DNA of 64,000 nt, taken from contig NZ_FKIF01000007.1 in the NCBI RefSeq assembly GCF_900078705.1, positions 558,001-622,000 on the forward strand, in the 5' to 3' direction. Below are positions 58,410 to 64,000 of the stretch, piece after piece (within the stretch, counting starts at the first letter, position 1; each line of letters opens with the position of its first letter). Origin of the DNA: Bordetella ansorpii (GTDB lineage Bacteria > Pseudomonadota > Gammaproteobacteria > Burkholderiales > Burkholderiaceae_B). The position numbers and the translations under genes were made by a program. The notes under the pieces are model-generated. The model saw only the letters and a program-made list of their open reading frames with translations, made no database searches and was not told where the DNA came from.

Positions 58410-59987
58410 CTAGGCGGCAGCCGGCTGCGGGCCTGGTCCGTCCTGCGCCGCCGTGGCCGACTGCACGCGGTTGCGTCCGTTCAGCTTGGCGTCGTAGAGC
58501 AGCGCATCGGCCACGCGCAACAGGTTGTCCACGGACCCGCCCGCCGCCGGCATGCAACTGGCCGCGCCGATGCTGACCGTGACCTCGCCATGCACGCTGT
58601 GCTGGTGCGCCACGTGCAACGCCTGGACCTTCTTGCGCACGCGCTCGGCCACCGCCGTCGCCTGCTCCGTGGCCAGTTCGGGCAGCACCATCGCGAACTC
58701 TTCGCCGCCGTACCGCGCGGGCATGTCCGCAGGCCGGCGCGCGCAGGAACTGATGCACTGCGCCACTGCCGCCAGCACCTCGTCACCGGCTCCGTGGCCG
58801 TAGTTATCGTTGAACTGCTTGAAATGGTCCACGTCGATGAACAGCACCGCCAGCGGAGTGCCGGCACGCCGCGCACGCGCCCATTCCTGCTCGAGACGGA
58901 CATCCAGGGCCCGCCGGTTGCTCAGGCCTGTCAGGCCGTCGGTGACGGCCAGGCGCTCCAGCTCGATCTGCGCGCGCAGCTTGTCGCGCAGGCTGAAGGC
59001 CAAGAGCCACGACAACAGGATGAACAGGCCGACCAGCCCCGCCGTCAGCCCACCGACCACGACGCTGCGTTCGCGCCAGTCGGCCAGCACGTCGTCGACC
59101 GCCGGCGCCACCACCGCGATCAAGGGACTGCCGGGTACGCGCGCGAAGGTGAAAATGCGCTCCACCCCGTCCACACGCGAGCGGGCCACGTATGAGTCGG
59201 GGACCTGGGTGGCCATCATGGCGAACGCGGGCAGGCGTGTCCGGTTGGTGTTGACCTCGGCGTTCAGCGTGGGCTTGCGCGCCAGCCAGGTGCCATCGGA
59301 CAGCGCGATGAAGGCCGAGCCCGCGGCGCCCGTGTTGACGCGGTCGACCAGCCGCTGGAAGAAATCGACCGGCACGGCCATCAGCGCGACGCCGTCGAAA
59401 CTGCCATCGGGCGCGTTGATGCGGCGCGTCAGGCCGATGGACAGCGCCCCGCCGCGCAACCTCGACCGGAACGGATGGGACACATACAGGCCGACGGCGG
59501 GACTGCGCTGGTGCACCAGGAAGTAGTCGCGGTCGGAAAAGCGCACCGTGCGGTCGATCAGCCGGCTCTGCGACGCCACGACGGCGCCGTTCACGTCGAC
59601 CACGTAGGCGCCGCTGACGTAGCTGGCGGTGGTGAAACGGTCGAACAGCAGGCTTTGGCGCAGATCGGCCGGCAGCTCCCAGATGCCGGGCCGCTGCGCG
59701 CTTTCGACCACGCCCTGCAGCGACAGGTTGTAGGTCTCGATGTTGCGCTCGAGATCGCCGGTCATGATGGCAACGAGGCTGGCGGCCGAATCGCGGGCGC
59801 GCGCCAGCGCGTCGGTGCGGCCGAGGTAGAGGATGCTGCCGATGAGGCTGGCCATGGCCAGCGCGATGAGCGTACCGGCTAACCCGGCGACATAGGGGTG
59901 CCCGCCGATCAGCTGTACGGCGCGATCGGCGTAGATTCCGACCAGCTTGCGCACGCGGCGGCGCAAGGGCAATCCGAATTGCGGCAT
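58410..59987 (-). CDS. membrane diguanylate cyclase with periplasmic Cache-type sensor and GGDEF domain
   Basis: A 525-residue protein with a first membrane helix near residues 30-50 and a long periplasmic sensor of dCache type (about 55-320). The sensor includes AYVVDVNGAVVASQSRLIDR and FSDRDYFLVHQRSPAVGLYVS. A second helix follows near 325-348, then a C-terminal GGDEF domain (about 365-515). The active loop reads ARYGGEEFAMVLP, so GGEEF. RPAD five residues upstream is a complete RxxD inhibitory site, implying c-di-GMP product feedback. Both features predict active cyclase. AGGAGG lies in good position before the ATG at 59987. No EAL domain is present. Confidence 0.93.
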   Translation of the reverse strand: MPQFGLPLRRRVRKLVGIYADRAVQLIGGHPYVAGLAGTLIALAMASLIGSILYLGRTDALARARDSAASLVAIMTGDLERNIETYNLSLQGVVESAQRPGIWELPADLRQSLLFDRFTTASYVSGAYVVDVNGAVVASQSRLIDRTVRFSDRDYFLVHQRSPAVGLYVSHPFRSRLRGGALSIGLTRRINAPDGSFDGVALMAVPVDFFQRLVDRVNTGAAGSAFIALSDGTWLARKPTLNAEVNTNRTRLPAFAMMATQVPDSYVARSRVDGVERIFTFARVPGSPLIAVVAPAVDDVLADWRERSVVVGGLTAGLVGLFILLSWLLAFSLRDKLRAQIELERLAVTDGLTGLSNRRALDVRLEQEWARARRAGTPLAVLFIDVDHFKQFNDNYGHGAGDEVLAAVAQCISSCARRPADMPARYGGEEFAMVLPELATEQATAVAERVRKKVQALHVAHQHSVHGEVTVSIGAASCMPAAGGSVDNLLRVADALLYDAKLNGRNRVQSATAAQDGPGPQPAAA

Positions 59988-60021
59988 GCTTGCCTCCTGG
60001 AAAGAGGACATGCGGCGAACT

Positions 60022-60107
60022 TGGTGCGAGGGAGGGGACTCGAACCCCTACACCTTAACGGCGTCTGGACCTAAACCAGGTGCGTCTACCAATTTCGCCA
60101 CCCTCGC
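60022..60107 (-). tRNA. tRNA-Leu (UAG)
   Basis: The leftward strand folds as an 86-nt class II tRNA with encoded CCA. The acceptor stem is GCGAGGG paired with CCCTCGC, and the D-arm region is TTGGTAGACGC. The anticodon loop is TTTAGGT, with UAG at the anticodon, on stem CCTGG/CCAGA. A long variable arm is present, and the T-arm is GGGG-TTCGAGT-CCCC. The long variable arm and the anticodon identify leucine. Confidence 0.96.
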
Positions 60108-60152
60108 AAAGCCAAGCCCGCTATTGTAGCTTGCTTGGTAAAATCTTGGGCC

Positions 60153-61349
60153 ATGAATCCCCGCCTCGATATTTTGCACCCCTATCCGTTCGAGAAGCTG
60201 CGTGCGCTGCTGGCCTCGGCGCAGGCGGCGGCGCACGCATCGACGCCGATCAATCTGTCCATCGGCGAACCCAAGCATGCCGCGCCCGAGCCGGTCATGC
60301 AAGCCCTGCGCGACGGTCTCGATGGGCTGTCGGTCTATCCGGCCACCCATGGCGATCCGCGCCTGCGCCAGGCCATCGCCCAGTGGCTGGCGCACCGCTA
60401 CAGCATTCCCGCGCCGGACGCCGACACGCAGGTGCTGCCCGTGCTCGGCTCGCGCGAGGCGCTTTTCGCCTTCGCCCAGGTGGTGCTCGATCCCACGGGC
60501 AATCAGCGCGTAGTGTGCCCGAACCCGTTCTACCAGATCTACGAAGGCGCCACGCTGCTGGCGGGCGGACGGCCCTACTTCCTGAACGCCGACCCGGCGC
60601 GCGACTTCGGCTGCAACTGGGGCGACGTGCCCGAGGACGTATGGCGCCAGACGCGGCTGGTTTTCGTGTGCTCGCCGGGCAATCCGGCCGGCAACGTCAT
60701 GTCGCTGGAAGACTGGCGCGAACTGTTCGCGCTGGCCGACCGTCATGGCTTCGTCATCGCCTCGGACGAGTGCTATTCCGAGATCTATCTCGACGAAGGC
60801 GATCCCCCGCTGGGCAGCCTGCAGGCCGCGCGCCGGCTGGGCCGTGACGATTATCGCGGGCTGGTGGCCTTCTCCAGCCTGTCCAAGCGCTCCAACGTGC
60901 CCGGGCTGCGCTCGGGCTTCGTGGCGGGCGACGCCGCGCTGATCGCGCCTTTCCTGCGCTATCGCACGTATCATGGCAGCGCCATGAGCCCGGCGGTGGC
61001 CTCGGCCAGCATCGCCGCCTGGCACGACGAAGACCATGTGCGCGACAATCGCCGCCAGTACCGCGAGAAATTCGACGCCGTGCTGCCCATCCTGCAATCC
61101 GTGCTGGACGTGCGCCGGCCGCAGGCCTCGTTCTACCTGTGGGCGCGCACGCCGGGCCCCGATACCGCGTTCGCCCGCGACCTCTACGGCAGCACCGCGG
61201 TCACCGTGCTGCCGGGCAGCTTCCTGGCGCGCGAGGCCCATGGCGCCAATCCCGGCTGCGGCCGGGTGCGGCTGGCGCTGGTCGCGCCGCTGGCGCAATG
61301 CGTGGAGGCCGCCGAGCGCATCGCGCGCTTCGTGCGCCCCCATGCCTGA
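60153..61349 (+). CDS. dapC: succinyldiaminopimelate transaminase DapC
   Basis: This 398-residue class I/II aminotransferase uses glutamate to convert N-succinyl-2-amino-6-ketopimelate to N-succinyl-LL-diaminopimelate in lysine and peptidoglycan synthesis. It begins MNPRLDILHPYPFEKLRALL. Cofactor contacts are PINLSIGEPKH, CPNPFYQIYEG, SPGNPAGNVM and the Schiff-base lysine in FSSLSKRSNVPGLRSGF. The dapC type is the one first characterised in Bordetella pertussis. The ATG at 60153 fits that start. dapD follows 48 bases later. Confidence 0.95.
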   Translation: MNPRLDILHPYPFEKLRALLASAQAAAHASTPINLSIGEPKHAAPEPVMQALRDGLDGLSVYPATHGDPRLRQAIAQWLAHRYSIPAPDADTQVLPVLGSREALFAFAQVVLDPTGNQRVVCPNPFYQIYEGATLLAGGRPYFLNADPARDFGCNWGDVPEDVWRQTRLVFVCSPGNPAGNVMSLEDWRELFALADRHGFVIASDECYSEIYLDEGDPPLGSLQAARRLGRDDYRGLVAFSSLSKRSNVPGLRSGFVAGDAALIAPFLRYRTYHGSAMSPAVASASIAAWHDEDHVRDNRRQYREKFDAVLPILQSVLDVRRPQASFYLWARTPGPDTAFARDLYGSTAVTVLPGSFLAREAHGANPGCGRVRLALVAPLAQCVEAAERIARFVRPHA

Positions 61350-61397
61350 ATCCATTCGAATCCCCCTCTCATCAACCCGTCTACACATCGGACCACA

Positions 61398-63358
<1,961 letters not shown>

Positions 63359-63364
63359 GGCTCC

Positions 63365-64000
63365 ATGGTGCCTGCAAACGCCCGAACCGAACTGCTTACC
63401 GTGCGCGATCTGGTGCGCTACGCCGTATCGCGCCTGAATGCCACGCACGCGGTGCTGGGCCACGGCACGGACAACCCCTACGACGAGGCCGTGTACCTGG
63501 TGCTGCATACGCTGCACCTGCCGCTGGACACGCTCGATCCCTTCCTGGACGCACGCGTGCTGTCCAGCGAGCGCGAGCGCGTGCTCGACCTGATCGACCG
63601 CCGCGTCACCGACCGCCTGCCCGCGCCCTACCTCACCCACGAGGCCTGGCTGCGCGGCCATCGCTTCTACGTCGACCAACGCGTGATCGTGCCGCGCTCG
63701 CCCATCGCCGAACTGCTGGAGACCGGCTTCGCGCCCTGGGTCGCCGATGCCGACGAGGTGCGGTACGCGCTGGACATGTGCACCGGCTCGGGCTGCCTGG
63801 CCATCCTGACCGCGCTGGCATTCCCCAGCGCTCTGGTCGATGCCGTCGACCTGTCGCCCGACGCCCTGGAAGTGGCCGCCCGCAACGTGGCCGACTATGG
63901 CCTGCAAGACCGCCTGGCGCTGCACCAGGGCAACCTGTTCGACGCCCTGCCCGAGCGCCGCTACGACGTCATCGTCTGCAATCCGCCCTACGTGAACAGC
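63365..64000 (+). CDS. prmB: 50S ribosomal protein L3 N5-glutamine methyltransferase PrmB, partial
   Basis: The first 212 codons of PrmB, which methylates a glutamine of ribosomal protein L3, run off the window. The N-terminal helical domain (LTVRDLVRYAVSRLNA, YDEAVYLVLHTLHLPLDTLDPF) and the linker AWLRGHRFYVDQRVIVPRSP are typical of the PrmB group. The methyltransferase fold shows DMCTGSGCLAI (SAM-binding) and the glutamine-specific NPPY motif at the window edge. It starts 6 bases after dapE. About 80-90 C-terminal residues are missing, beyond the window. Confidence 0.95.
   Translation, partial: MVPANARTELLTVRDLVRYAVSRLNATHAVLGHGTDNPYDEAVYLVLHTLHLPLDTLDPFLDARVLSSERERVLDLIDRRVTDRLPAPYLTHEAWLRGHRFYVDQRVIVPRSPIAELLETGFAPWVADADEVRYALDMCTGSGCLAILTALAFPSALVDAVDLSPDALEVAARNVADYGLQDRLALHQGNLFDALPERRYDVIVCNPPYVNS

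Overview
The window looks like chromosomal DNA of a betaproteobacterium of the family Alcaligenaceae (Bordetella/Achromobacter type). The evidence is the very GC-rich coding sequence, a complete isc operon led by iscR, a Bug-family (TctC-like) solute receptor, a dapC-dapD-dapE-prmB run of the kind known from Bordetella, and FecI/FecR siderophore control. The genus is an inference; no rRNA or other marker settles it.

Layout. 1-14,400 is an iron-acquisition region. A Fur-box-preceded FecI sigma factor, FecR regulator and STN-domain TonB receptor read rightward. A second siderophore system (TonB receptor, binding protein, two permeases, ATPase) reads leftward. It is divergent from an OmpR-type response regulator and sensor kinase, with a second Fur box between them. 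A decayed toxin with an intact antitoxin closes this part. 14,470-18,700 holds a TatD nuclease, lolD and two tandem near-duplicate lolC/E genes. 18,870-25,540 carries an RpfE-like gene, recJ, prfB with its programmed frameshift, an SDR gene, lysS and a small membrane protein. 25,620-30,070 is accessory: a GalB-like/PIG-L gene, a Bug receptor and a divergent LysR regulator, then a short graveyard of four gene remnants, then a methylglyoxal synthase with two tandem MGS domains.

30,260-36,000 is the iscRSUA-hscBA-fdx-iscX operon (leftward) with a perfect IscR-type palindrome in front. It is followed by a low-molecular-weight tyrosine phosphatase, uvrB, an aromatic aminotransferase, and lexA with its own SOS box. 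41,650-49,150 is an orphan type VI secretion island: a VgrG with a divergent coiled-coil tail, two paralogous 140-residue membrane proteins, a DUF2169-pentapeptide fusion, a second pentapeptide protein and a DUF4150 (PAAR-like) tip. No recognisable toxin is present. 49,355-55,470 is the proteostasis block tig-clpP-clpX-lon, with a sigma32-type promoter in front of lon. 55,650-60,110 has a UPF0114 membrane protein, two cold-shock genes with roughly 130-nt leaders, two small unknown genes, a diguanylate cyclase and tRNA-Leu(UAG). 60,150-64,000 is dapC-dapD-dapE and the start of prmB.

Themes. Iron supply, Fe-S assembly, SOS repair and proteolysis genes lie close together, mostly in ordinary housekeeping arrangements. 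The least conventional content is the T6SS island with unassigned effector/immunity function, the double-domain MgsA, the duplicated LolC/E, the remnant cluster at 28.4-29.2 kb, and two unrelated 14-bp minisatellites. All start sites given are my choices from Shine-Dalgarno sequences and family alignment from memory; no database search was run.
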